The position numbers and the translations under genes are program-made. From Pelagicoccus sp. SDUM812003 (GTDB lineage: Bacteria > Verrucomicrobiota > Verrucomicrobiia > Opitutales > Opitutaceae), in assembly GCF_031127815.1 (NCBI RefSeq), contig NZ_JARXHY010000015.1, positions 97,241 to 161,240 on the forward strand: DNA of 64,000 nucleotides, written 5' to 3'. Below are positions 53,372 to 62,576 of the stretch, one piece after another; the first letter of the stretch is position 1; each line of letters starts with the position of its first letter. The notes under the pieces were generated by a model, which had not been told where the DNA came from, did not search any database, and saw only the letters and a program-made list of their open reading frames with translations.

Positions 53372-55318
53372 CTATTTAAACCTCAAGTTGCTGGGATCGC
53401 TAGGCACTCGAGGTCCGAAACCAGGATGCGGATACAAATATGGCACGTAATGCAATGCCCAGCTACTTCCATTCCAGCGATACAACTCACCATCAGGCAT
53501 TTCACCATTTGTCTCATTCCACTCTCCCTTATCTGTCACCCAAAAGCCGACTCCAACCTTTGTCGGCACTATTGCCCTCATCTCTGAGAAAGTTCCAACA
53601 CCTACTCCACTTGACCCATCAAAGCCCCCCCCGTGGACCTGCCTGAAATAATCACGATCCGAGCGTACAACATCTTCCCAGCCAAAGCTCGCATTCTCGT
53701 CTCCAGTCTGGGACCTGTAATGATTAAGAGCTTCTTCTTTAATTACTTTGTAGCTAAGAGGCCACGCTGACCCTCCCTTCAAATTGTTCCAGACGTACAT
53801 CGGTTGGCCTACCGCAGTACGCCAATCCCCTGGAGTTTGATACATACCCCTACCAATCTGATCACGAATCGGATAGTCAGCTGGAGTCTGAAAATTGGGA
53901 TAAAACGCTCCGTTATTATTAAATACCCCATATTCGGTTAAATAAAACCAAGCCATATTGGAGGCATTTTCAGCATCTGCAGCATTATCGAAAACCATGC
54001 CCGTTCCTCCTCTCATTTCGATGGCTGGCCAGGCTCCATCTGTTTTAGTCCAACGATTGCCATACACCTCCATATGCCGCACGCCGAGCTGTGGACCCCC
54101 ATTCGACCAAACGCCATGACCATCGACTTTAATGCCACCATTGATGGTGTTGTATCGAACGACAACTCGAGCGGCAGAATTCGCGTCGCAGACATAGCCC
54201 GATCCATTCCAAGTACAGTTCTCGATAAAAACATTATTCGAAGACCCGAGAGTATTCGGAACATCCCAAGCATTCGTAGGTCCTCTGACAAACACTAATT
54301 CAGCGTTCCCCGCGTCACCCGTAATTACACAGTTATCAATTAGTCCACGCTCTGAATATTGGATAAATCCGAAATAGCCCCCTTGTCCTCCTTGTTGTAC
54401 ATACTCAACCTCCGTCACCCGCCAATCCTTAGCCGCCCCTGTCGAAAACAGATTATTTTTGGCTTCTGGTGAATCGTAAAAACTAATCCCCTTCAGGGTA
54501 GCTCCATCCGTGAGAGAAATCAAAGTCGTGGTCCACCCCGGCGTTGCGTCCTTGCCAATATCAATGATCGTCTCTCCAATTCCAGCCCCCTGAAGAGTGA
54601 CCGGTCTGTTGATCGAGATACCGCGATCCCAAAAGAATCGACCTTCGGGAATGCCAATAATATCGCCTGAACTAGAATCCTCGATCGCTGAACGGATTTG
54701 GAAATACTCCCCATTGGTTGTATACACATTCCCCTCCTTAGTCCACCCTGGAACTGGCGAGGAGTACTTAAACGACACGTGACCATGAGTAAGTCCCCAA
54801 CCACCAGTACTGGTAAGCTCTCCTCCTTCAACGCGAGTAGCGCTCCCGAAAGCGCCAATGTCCTCTTTCCCGATAAACTCTCCTCCTCCTGGTAACCTAG
54901 GGCTACTATAAGCATTCACCCACTGGTCCCCTCCGCTTCTCTCGCTACTCATGAGTGCGATGACTTGATTAGGGCTGACCTCGATTGGCGTCGAGAGACG
55001 CCCCCAAACAAACTCTCCAGCGTTAACTCCTTTACAATCAACCTCAACCATCCCCATTAGAACATCAGATTCGAGATCATATACTGAAAGAGTGTGGCTT
55101 TGATTGTTGCCATGAAGAACCCAGCGACCAAGTTCCGTTATAACAACAGTCTCTCCTGAGAAGTTGGAAAAAAATGCACCAACCTCACCCTGGAAATCAT
55201 TTCTATTTACATTCCCAGGTGAAACTACATTGTAAAACACAGTGTCCGCTAAAATTTCCTCTGAGGAGAACAAACAGAAGCTCGAAATTAACAGTATACT
55301 AAGGCGAAAACACATCAC
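53372..55318 (-). CDS. Secreted right-handed beta-helix protein
   Basis: A 648-aa protein with signal peptide MMCFRLSILLISSFCLFSSE. An N-terminal beta-sandwich of about 170 aa (TVFYNVVSPGNVNRNDFQGE, VITELGRWVLHGNNQSHTLS) precedes a parallel beta-helix (about 185-480) of the pectate-lyase-like type: IPEGRFFWDRGISINRPVTL, IDNCVITGDAGNAELVF, VFIENCTWNGSG, VVVRYNTINGG. The C terminus is Trp/Tyr-rich. The catalytic class cannot be assigned; it may bind, cleave or epimerise the secreted polysaccharide. It lies 15 nt after asnB and is transcribed with it. Confidence 0.75.
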   Translation of the reverse strand: MMCFRLSILLISSFCLFSSEEILADTVFYNVVSPGNVNRNDFQGEVGAFFSNFSGETVVITELGRWVLHGNNQSHTLSVYDLESDVLMGMVEVDCKGVNAGEFVWGRLSTPIEVSPNQVIALMSSERSGGDQWVNAYSSPRLPGGGEFIGKEDIGAFGSATRVEGGELTSTGGWGLTHGHVSFKYSSPVPGWTKEGNVYTTNGEYFQIRSAIEDSSSGDIIGIPEGRFFWDRGISINRPVTLQGAGIGETIIDIGKDATPGWTTTLISLTDGATLKGISFYDSPEAKNNLFSTGAAKDWRVTEVEYVQQGGQGGYFGFIQYSERGLIDNCVITGDAGNAELVFVRGPTNAWDVPNTLGSSNNVFIENCTWNGSGYVCDANSAARVVVRYNTINGGIKVDGHGVWSNGGPQLGVRHMEVYGNRWTKTDGAWPAIEMRGGTGMVFDNAADAENASNMAWFYLTEYGVFNNNGAFYPNFQTPADYPIRDQIGRGMYQTPGDWRTAVGQPMYVWNNLKGGSAWPLSYKVIKEEALNHYRSQTGDENASFGWEDVVRSDRDYFRQVHGGGFDGSSGVGVGTFSEMRAIVPTKVGVGFWVTDKGEWNETNGEMPDGELYRWNGSSWALHYVPYLYPHPGFGPRVPSDPSNLRFK

Positions 55319-55333
55319 ATTATCCTTCCAGTA

Positions 55334-57214
55334 TTAGTTACCTATTTTCATATATCGCATCCACTCTTCCATTACAATCAGACTAAACAGAAGCTTGTGG
55401 TTATCTTGGCGACCGCTCTCGTGAGCTTTTCTTAACTTTCCTACCTCAGAATGATCTAGGTAGTTGAAAATCAGTGATTTTGAGTCCCCTAAAAAGTCGG
55501 CATGCTTTCCTTGTTCTTCAGACTTGAACCAGTCGTCGACCACGTTGACAGCAAACCCTCGCTTCTTTCGGTTCACGATCTCGCGAGGCAGATAAGACCC
55601 GCAAACTTCCTTATGCAGCCACTTTCGCTGGCGGCCTCTGACTTTCATCGACGCGTCGAGTTGCTGGGAAAACTCTACCACTTCTCTGTCAAGAAAGGGT
55701 ACGCGAAGCTCTAAGCTATGCGTCATAGAAAGTTTGTCTGCATACATGAGCAACTCGTCCGGGAGCGACGAACGAATTTCAAGCATCTGAAAACCTCCGA
55801 GCTCATCGAGGTGCTCCATCTGTGGTTCCAACTCGGACCAACAATCAAGAACCACTTGCCCGGGATCTCTCGATACGAGGCCATCCTGGAACAAAGCGTC
55901 CACCTGAGAGCCTGGCATTAGACTGAATACATCTCGGTATCGGGCAAGCCTGTCTGATTGGTCGAGAGACTGAATGCCTCTCTTGAGCGTTTCCTGACGG
56001 GGCAGAGCTGAAATCGCTGCTCCCGCGGCTGATCGAACGAAGCTAGGCAGGCGTCTCCACTTCTCGCCATGAGCAACCCCCAAGTGACGGTTGTAACCAC
56101 CAAAGAGCTCGTCCGGTCCCTGGCCAATCAGGGCTACGGTGACATCTTGGCGGGCGCGCTCGCTGACAAAGTACATCGGTACGATCGAGGAAGAGGCTAT
56201 GGGCTCTTCTAAAATACTGACGATCCTTGGCAATTCGCTCTCGAATCGTTTTCGATCGATATGGACCGTGTGGTGATTCGAGCCAAGAAGCTTGGCCGTT
56301 TCAGCGGCGTCATCCAGCTCATCATCCTTGAAACTGCTGCCATAACCTACCGTGAAGGTTGGCCAATTCTTGCCATAAAGATTCATGAGCGAAAGCAACA
56401 TGCCAGAATCCACGCCTCCACTTAGCAGCAGTCCCACGGGCACATCGCTCACAAGATGACGCTCCATTGCGTCCTTGTAGAGCTGAAGCAAACGCTCCTT
56501 AGCCTCGTCGTCAGTCAATGGAGGCGAGAAGCGTTTTGGCGTAAAGTCATAATAGCGACGCCGTTTCAAATTTCCATTCTCGACATATAGAGCTTCGCCC
56601 GGCGCTAGCTTTTTAATCCCTTCGTGAATCGTGTAGGGAGCTGGAGTATAGCGATACCTCAGAAACAGATTAAAGGCGACGGGATCCACATTCGGTTTCG
56701 TTGGAAGAACCGCGAGTATGGGACGAATCTCCGACCCAAAAAGGAGAGATCCATTCGATACATGGTAGTACACCGGCTTTATCCCCATAGGATCACGAGC
56801 CACGATCAAACGACGCTTGGAAACATCCCAGATGGCTAGTCCAAACATCCCGTTCAACCGATTTAGAATGGAATCACCCCATTCCAAGTAACCATGGAGA
56901 ATGACTTCCGTGTCGCTCCCGCCCTTGAAGCTATGCCCCAATTCGAGAAGCTCCTTCCTCAACTCACGAAAGTTGTAGATTTCTCCATTGAAAATGATCC
57001 ATGCGCGTTGATCTGGATCGCACATCGGCTGGTGCCCAGCGCTGCTGAGGTCGATGATCGACAAGCGCCTGAAGCCGAGCCCCAAACCGCCATCGACATG
57101 GATACCCGAATCATCCGGTCCGCGATGCGTGATGGTGTCCGCCATCCGTTCGATGGTTTCCCGTTCGACAGGTTGATTGGTCTTGAAGTTGAATTGGCCA
57201 GCTATGCCGCACAT
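55334..57214 (-). CDS. asnB: Asparagine synthase (glutamine-hydrolysing)
   Basis: A 626-aa class II amidotransferase. MCGIAGQFNF puts the nucleophile Cys2 at the mature N terminus. Glutaminase motifs THRGPDDSG, RRLSIIDLS and IIFNGEIYNF are present. The synthetase domain has the PP-loop LLLSGGVDSG. In exopolysaccharide loci such proteins are common and may amidate a uronic acid or other carboxyl group rather than make free asparagine. The ATG was set by the required Cys2; the frame runs 33 codons further upstream. It is divergent from the MBOAT gene. Confidence 0.93.
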   Translation of the reverse strand: MCGIAGQFNFKTNQPVERETIERMADTITHRGPDDSGIHVDGGLGLGFRRLSIIDLSSAGHQPMCDPDQRAWIIFNGEIYNFRELRKELLELGHSFKGGSDTEVILHGYLEWGDSILNRLNGMFGLAIWDVSKRRLIVARDPMGIKPVYYHVSNGSLLFGSEIRPILAVLPTKPNVDPVAFNLFLRYRYTPAPYTIHEGIKKLAPGEALYVENGNLKRRRYYDFTPKRFSPPLTDDEAKERLLQLYKDAMERHLVSDVPVGLLLSGGVDSGMLLSLMNLYGKNWPTFTVGYGSSFKDDELDDAAETAKLLGSNHHTVHIDRKRFESELPRIVSILEEPIASSSIVPMYFVSERARQDVTVALIGQGPDELFGGYNRHLGVAHGEKWRRLPSFVRSAAGAAISALPRQETLKRGIQSLDQSDRLARYRDVFSLMPGSQVDALFQDGLVSRDPGQVVLDCWSELEPQMEHLDELGGFQMLEIRSSLPDELLMYADKLSMTHSLELRVPFLDREVVEFSQQLDASMKVRGRQRKWLHKEVCGSYLPREIVNRKKRGFAVNVVDDWFKSEEQGKHADFLGDSKSLIFNYLDHSEVGKLRKAHESGRQDNHKLLFSLIVMEEWMRYMKIGN

Positions 57215-57495
57215 AGGTCTTTGTCTTGAAAGGATCTCAATCTTTGCGGTGGTCAGCACGATTGAAGCCAACGCCATGAGATCGCTAACTCGTAAACGGA
57301 TCTCAGGCAGCACACTTTACCCAAACCCTATGGTCAAACTTCATTTAGACTTAGAGTTAAGATCTCAATTCATAGAATTTTCAACCCCTACGTCCCAAAC
57401 TCGATTTCTCTCAATGAAACGAATTCATTGCCGATAGCTATTTAGTTGTAAAACGCCTTACCTGACTCTAGCCAGTTGCCGATTAGTCCCAAGCA

Positions 57496-59148
57496 ATGCT
57501 CTTCAATAGCTTCGCCTTTCCCATCTTCTTCGCAGTTGTGCTGCTTGCCTACTGGCTGCTCAAGCGATCCATTCGCTACCAAAACGCGTTGCTGCTCATA
57601 TCGAGCTACTTTTTTTACGGGTGGTGGGATCCACGATTTTTGACCCTCATCGCTATCTCCACGGCGCTCGACTACTCCTGCGCGCGACTAATTCAGGGCG
57701 ACCGATTCAACGCGAGCGACCGGATCAAAGTTGGCGCCTTTTCCATTGTCTCCTTCACCCTTTTTCTCGGCCTTGACTTTTCGGCGCTCGGATCACTCGC
57801 CGAGTTCAACCTAACGCTGCTTTTTGAACCGCTTCTCGAAAACAGGTTTCTCATAGCCGGACTGTCGATAACCGTCGTAGTGTCGAGTTGCCTCGTTCCA
57901 CTTGGGAATAAACTTACACTTGAAGCGAGGAAACGGCTCTTTGTTACAGTATCCGTCGTCTCAAACCTGGTAATTCTTGGGATCTTCAAATACTTCAATT
58001 TCTTCGCCAGCAGCCTTTCCGAGCTTCTTCAACTCGCGTTTGGGTACACCCCTAACGAACTGACTCTAAATATCATACTTCCGGTTGGAATATCCTTCTA
58101 CACGTTCCAAACAATGAGCTACACGATCGACGTGTACCGAGGGAAACTCACGGCTTGCAGAAGCCTACTCGACTTAGCCACTTATGTCTCATTCTTTCCC
58201 CAACTGGTAGCCGGACCAATTGAACGCGGAGCGCACCTTCTTCCCCAGTTTCAGAAACCTCGAAGCGTTTCGATAGAAAACATCAAGAGCGGACTTTGGC
58301 TCATCCTTTGGGGACTATACAAAAAGGTGGTTATCGCGGACAATGTCGCAATCATAGTGAATACTACATTCGGCCCTTGGGACAAACTTGATACCGCCCT
58401 TACGACACCGCAAGACGGTGTTCGCATACTCGTCGCAGTGTACGCATTCGCTTTTCAAATCTACTGCGATTTCTCAGGATATAGCGACATCGCTCGGGGC
58501 ACCTCCAAGCTGATGGGCTTTGACCTCATGCTAAACTTCAAACTGCCTTACTTTTCGAGATCTCCCTCGGAATTCTGGCAACGTTGGCACATCAGCTTAT
58601 CTTCGTGGCTCAGAGACTATCTATACATTCCCCTGGGAGGAAATCGATCTGGTTCCTTCGGAACTTACCGAAACCTCATGCTAACCATGCTGCTTGGGGG
58701 ATTGTGGCACGGCGCATCATGGACCTTTGTACTCTGGGGAGCATACCAAGGGGGAATCCTTGTAGCCTATCGATTATTCGCACCGAATATCGGGATTAAA
58801 GAGACGAAGGCATCAACCGCGCTTTTCCAGTGGTTTTTCATGCTTCAACTGACCTGTATCGGCTGGCTGATTTTTAGAGCGCGCAACATGGAAACGGTTC
58901 TGACTTTTCTCGAATCCATTTTCACAAGTCTTAAAATCTCTTCCGATGCGATCCAGAACCTAGGCACGCTGCTTTTCTACATTTGGCCACTTATCATCTT
59001 CCAGTTAGTCCAGTACTTCAAACGAGATATGGAGCCGACTCACAAATGGCACTGGTTCGCTCAAGTCAATATATGGTTGTTTCTCCTTTGGGGCATCATA
59101 TCGCTAGCAAACAGAAGCAGCCAAGACTTCATCTATTTTGCATTTTAG
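57496..59148 (+). CDS. MBOAT-family O-acyltransferase (AlgI-like)
   Basis: A 550-aa polytopic membrane protein. Motifs CDFSGYSDIARGTSKLMGF, SPSEFWQRWHISLSSWLRDY, YIPLGGNR and GGLWHGASWTFVLWG, with the catalytic His in LWHGASW, are diagnostic of the AlgI/DltB-like MBOAT group. It would move acetyl groups across the membrane for polysaccharide O-acetylation, as AlgI does for alginate. The N-terminal LFNSFAFPIFFAVVLLAYWL is the first membrane segment. It pairs with the SGNH gene 9 nt downstream. Confidence 0.93.
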   Translation: MLFNSFAFPIFFAVVLLAYWLLKRSIRYQNALLLISSYFFYGWWDPRFLTLIAISTALDYSCARLIQGDRFNASDRIKVGAFSIVSFTLFLGLDFSALGSLAEFNLTLLFEPLLENRFLIAGLSITVVVSSCLVPLGNKLTLEARKRLFVTVSVVSNLVILGIFKYFNFFASSLSELLQLAFGYTPNELTLNIILPVGISFYTFQTMSYTIDVYRGKLTACRSLLDLATYVSFFPQLVAGPIERGAHLLPQFQKPRSVSIENIKSGLWLILWGLYKKVVIADNVAIIVNTTFGPWDKLDTALTTPQDGVRILVAVYAFAFQIYCDFSGYSDIARGTSKLMGFDLMLNFKLPYFSRSPSEFWQRWHISLSSWLRDYLYIPLGGNRSGSFGTYRNLMLTMLLGGLWHGASWTFVLWGAYQGGILVAYRLFAPNIGIKETKASTALFQWFFMLQLTCIGWLIFRARNMETVLTFLESIFTSLKISSDAIQNLGTLLFYIWPLIIFQLVQYFKRDMEPTHKWHWFAQVNIWLFLLWGIISLANRSSQDFIYFAF

Positions 59149-59157
59149 TATAACCTC

Positions 59158-60210
59158 GTGAGCAAGACAAAAAGAATACTTTTATCGTTCGCCTTACTTC
59201 TGTACGGAGTCTTCTTCGGCGAGGTATTTCTGAGACTGTTTTCTCCAGTCCCCATGCTTCCTCGCTACGTCAAATCAACGCCTTATGGAATCCGAGGAAA
59301 TAGCGAAAACAAGACCTATCGCCACAAAACAGCAGAGTATAATATCGAAATAAGAACAAACTCCAAAGGAATACGTTCGTATAACGAGATCCCCTACGAG
59401 AAACCAGCGAGCACGAAACGCATCGTTCTATTAGGAGATTCCTTCGCAATGGGATATGGGGTAAACCTAGAGGACACGTTTAGCCAAAGAATGCTCGAAT
59501 ATCTCCGAGCAGAACTCGATACGCCCTTAGAATTAATCAACCTCGCCACTTCAGGCCATGGCAATGGAGAGGAACTCATCGTGTTGAGAGAAGAAGGCCT
59601 CAAATACGAGCCAGATCTCGTATTGCTAAGCTGGCACCCGACGGACCTCGATGACAACATCCGCTCTGGACTTTTTGCGATCGACAACGGTGAGCTCGTT
59701 CAGACTTCTCAAGAGTACCTTCCCGCCATGAAAACGAGAGAGCGTCTCATGAACATTCCAGGATACGAGTTCCTGATCGCTCACTCCCAAGTCTACACCC
59801 TAGTCAGAGAAGAAGCTGCAAAAGTCATCAAGCGACTACTGGTATCAAGTCCGAAGAAATCAGCAGAAAAGACCAAAGCGGCCCCAACGGCTCCCACTTG
59901 GACTAAAGAAGATCTTAGCTTAGCAATCTTGAACGAAATCTATGAAGAGTGCGAAACGCGGAATGCTAACTTTCTCGTTCTCGATGTCCCAGAGCGGCTA
60001 AGCAGAACTTCTTTCCAGTCTCGATTTCCAAAGTCGAATACCGAACTCCCATACCCAGTTTTTTCACCCTTGAGCTCTTTCTCAAACGTGGAAGGCAACC
60101 CCAAACTCTACTGGGAAAAATCCCACGGTCACTTTACACCTCTAGGTTGCGATCTTGTTGGCCAAGGCCTCGCCAAAACCATTCTTAGTGAAGGACTTCT
60201 CGGCGACTAA
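59158..60210 (+). CDS. SGNH/GDSL-type acyl-transfer protein, MBOAT partner
   Basis: A 350-aa protein with an N-terminal membrane anchor (LLSFALLLYGVFFGEVFLRL). The SGNH block I is IVLLGDSFAMGYGVN (Ser nucleophile), ATSGHGNGEE gives the Gly/Asn region, and the C-terminal HGHFTPLGCDLVGQGL gives the Asp/His pair. It matches the AlgJ/AlgX-like partners of MBOAT proteins that complete acetyl transfer in the periplasm. The start is GTG, 9 nt after the MBOAT stop; no nearer ATG gives the membrane anchor. Confidence 0.85.
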   Translation: MSKTKRILLSFALLLYGVFFGEVFLRLFSPVPMLPRYVKSTPYGIRGNSENKTYRHKTAEYNIEIRTNSKGIRSYNEIPYEKPASTKRIVLLGDSFAMGYGVNLEDTFSQRMLEYLRAELDTPLELINLATSGHGNGEELIVLREEGLKYEPDLVLLSWHPTDLDDNIRSGLFAIDNGELVQTSQEYLPAMKTRERLMNIPGYEFLIAHSQVYTLVREEAAKVIKRLLVSSPKKSAEKTKAAPTAPTWTKEDLSLAILNEIYEECETRNANFLVLDVPERLSRTSFQSRFPKSNTELPYPVFSPLSSFSNVEGNPKLYWEKSHGHFTPLGCDLVGQGLAKTILSEGLLGD

Positions 60211-60255
60211 CACAAAGCAAAAGCATGCCTATCCCACAGCCATAAGCCTAACACT

Positions 60256-61323
60256 ATGAAACGAGTTCTCCTCATCTCAAACAAGGTATTCCACTACCGA
60301 GTTTCCAACTACAACTATTTCCATCAACGCTTCCGCGAAGAGGGGTACGAGCTTTTCGTCAGAGCGGACGAATCACAGAAGAACAATCCCTACCCTATCG
60401 ACTTCGACTACCAGGAAATCGATTTCAATTTCAAGCGGTACAAGGAAGAGATCCAAAAGATAAAGCCCGATGTTGTCTTCCTTTTCCTGCATCTCAAAAA
60501 CCTGATCATCTGGCCTCTCATGCTCTGGTTGAAGGCGAAGGGCATTAAGTTCGTCTACTGGAACAAGGGTGTTAATCTCGAAGTGAAACACCGTTGGATT
60601 CGCGACAAGCCATTTCATCTCGTGCACTCGCTTAGCGATGCCATCCTGCTCTACTCGGAAAATGAGATCGGAGACATCAAGAAAAAGCATCATTCGAAAC
60701 TTTTCGTAGCGAATAATACCATCAACCTGACAGCCTTCCCCAAGATCAGTGAAACAAAGGAAGAGATAAAGCAGGAGTTCAATATACTCTACAAGAAGTA
60801 TGTTCTTTTTGTGGGAAGAATGCGACGCATCAAGCGAGTTGAGCACCTTATCGAAATATTCAATAGCATCGATGATCCAGACCTTGGATGCGTCATCGTC
60901 GGTGACTCCATGGACTACGATATTCCCTCGATGATCTCGAAGGAAAACATTCTCTATCTCGGCCAGGTCTTCGATCCCAAAAACGAGAAAGTAAGCAAAC
61001 TGTTCAAAGCAGCCGACCTTTTCTGCATTCCCGGCGAGGTCGGTCTCGGTCTCAACGAGGCCTTTCATTGGGGACTTCCTGTGCTAACGGAGAATTGCTT
61101 CCAGCCCCCAGAGATTCAATACCTCAAAGATGGCATCAATGGCTACATGGTTGCCGAAAACGACACAGCTTCGTTGAAGGAAAAGCTGATGCTCCTACTA
61201 ACAGACGATGCCCTCAGAGAAAAATTCTCCAAAAACGCGAAAGAGGAGATCGAGAAGAACGGATCCATCGAGAGGATGTTCTCCGGTTTTCTGGATACAG
61301 CCAATTTCCTCACTAACTCTTAA
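60256..61323 (+). CDS. Glycosyltransferase family 4
   Basis: A 355-aa GT-B enzyme: N-terminal LLISNKVFHYRVSNYNYFHQ and donor-domain VLFVGRMRRIKRVEHLIEIF, then LFCIPGEVGLGLNEAFHWGL with the Glu of the sugar-nucleotide site, and PVLTENCFQPPEI. The FHYRVSNYNYF start recurs in capsule glycosyltransferases. It is 45 nt after the SGNH gene. Confidence 0.88.
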   Translation: MKRVLLISNKVFHYRVSNYNYFHQRFREEGYELFVRADESQKNNPYPIDFDYQEIDFNFKRYKEEIQKIKPDVVFLFLHLKNLIIWPLMLWLKAKGIKFVYWNKGVNLEVKHRWIRDKPFHLVHSLSDAILLYSENEIGDIKKKHHSKLFVANNTINLTAFPKISETKEEIKQEFNILYKKYVLFVGRMRRIKRVEHLIEIFNSIDDPDLGCVIVGDSMDYDIPSMISKENILYLGQVFDPKNEKVSKLFKAADLFCIPGEVGLGLNEAFHWGLPVLTENCFQPPEIQYLKDGINGYMVAENDTASLKEKLMLLLTDDALREKFSKNAKEEIEKNGSIERMFSGFLDTANFLTNS

Positions 61324-61344
61324 GTTCACTCGAACCGCAGCGCC

Positions 61345-62532
61345 TTGAAACAACAGATCCTATCCGTCCTCGAAAACTACTCAACCTGGCTTTCCCGATT
61401 CGGCGAAAAGTCACAGGACCACCAAGATTTTTTCGCCAGCAAAGTTGGGCGATCGGCAAAAAACCTATACTACAAGAGCCCTAAGATCGGTACGCTCGCC
61501 GTCGCTCCCATGGTGGCTTGTGAGGCGTTCTTCCCATGGACGCGCCGATTGTATTTCCCCAAACAGAGGCTACCCATATCCGACGCCCACTTCGCCATGG
61601 GATTCGCTGCCCTCTACCGACTGACGCAAAACGAGAGCCACCTTGAACGGTCAAAGCACTTCCTCCAAGTTCTCGAGGACACTCGTTGCCCTAAGTACTC
61701 CGAGTTCTGCTGGGGGTATCCATTCAATTGGCAAACCGTTCACTCTACGATCGAGGCGGGCACTCCTCTGATAACCACGACGCCCTACTGTTTCGAAGCC
61801 TTTCGAGACCTTCACCGAATTGACGGAAATGACAAGTGGCACGAAATCATGCTCTCCGTGGCGAAGCACGCGCTCGTGGACTACCAAGACGTGCCCACCG
61901 GAGATGAATCGGCCACTTGCACTTACATGCCCTACGGCCGTACTCATGTGGTAAATGCAAGCTCCTACCGAGCCGCCCTCCTCTATGCTGGCTGGAAACT
62001 GACGGGCGAAGACGCATACAAGGAAACCGCGGATCGAAACATACGCTTCGTGCTCGAATCGCAAAAGCCGGACGGTTCCTGGCCCTATGCCACCGACGGA
62101 TCCAGAGACTTCGTCGACCACTTTCATACCTGCTTCGTCATGAAAGGGCTTATCAAGGTGAACACCTTCGCTCCCAACCCCGCGATCGAACGTGCCCTCG
62201 AAAAGGGAATCGACTACTACCTTGAGCACCTTTTCGACGAAGATGGCCTACCAAAACCGTTTGCCATCGCTCCTCGCATGACGGTTTACAAGCGCGAACT
62301 CTACGACTGCGCCGAGTGCATCAATCTGGGAGTCTTATTGAGGGGAACAAACTCCAAACTCGATGCCGCCGTCGATCACACAGTCAAAGAGATCACGTCA
62401 AACTGGGTTCAGAAATCAGGCGCTTTCCGAAGCCGCAAGTTGCTGGTCGGTTGGGACAATGTTCCCATGCATCGCTGGGGCGGTTCGGAAATGTTTAGAA
62501 GCCTGGCGCTCTATGCGGAATCGTGTTGCTGA
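61345..62532 (+). CDS. Alpha/alpha-toroid protein of unknown activity
   Basis: A 395-aa protein with no signal peptide, rich in paired helices of the (alpha/alpha)6-barrel kind: DAHFAMGFAALYRLTQNESH, AALLYAGWKLTGEDAYKETA, RNIRFVLESQKPDGSWPYAT, FVMKGLIKVNTFAPNPAIER. The QKPDGSWPY motif recurs in terpene-cyclase, GH and lyase toroids. Conserved aromatic His/Tyr near GWDNVPMHRWGGSEMF may line the active site. Some similar proteins stand in exopolysaccharide loci next to a glycosyltransferase. The start is a TTG chosen for the 21-nt spacing to the previous gene; no nearer ATG exists. Confidence 0.65.
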   Translation: MKQQILSVLENYSTWLSRFGEKSQDHQDFFASKVGRSAKNLYYKSPKIGTLAVAPMVACEAFFPWTRRLYFPKQRLPISDAHFAMGFAALYRLTQNESHLERSKHFLQVLEDTRCPKYSEFCWGYPFNWQTVHSTIEAGTPLITTTPYCFEAFRDLHRIDGNDKWHEIMLSVAKHALVDYQDVPTGDESATCTYMPYGRTHVVNASSYRAALLYAGWKLTGEDAYKETADRNIRFVLESQKPDGSWPYATDGSRDFVDHFHTCFVMKGLIKVNTFAPNPAIERALEKGIDYYLEHLFDEDGLPKPFAIAPRMTVYKRELYDCAECINLGVLLRGTNSKLDAAVDHTVKEITSNWVQKSGAFRSRKLLVGWDNVPMHRWGGSEMFRSLALYAESCC

Positions 62533-62576
62533 CATGGCATCAGGACACGGTCGAAATCAATAGAACAAATAAAAGC

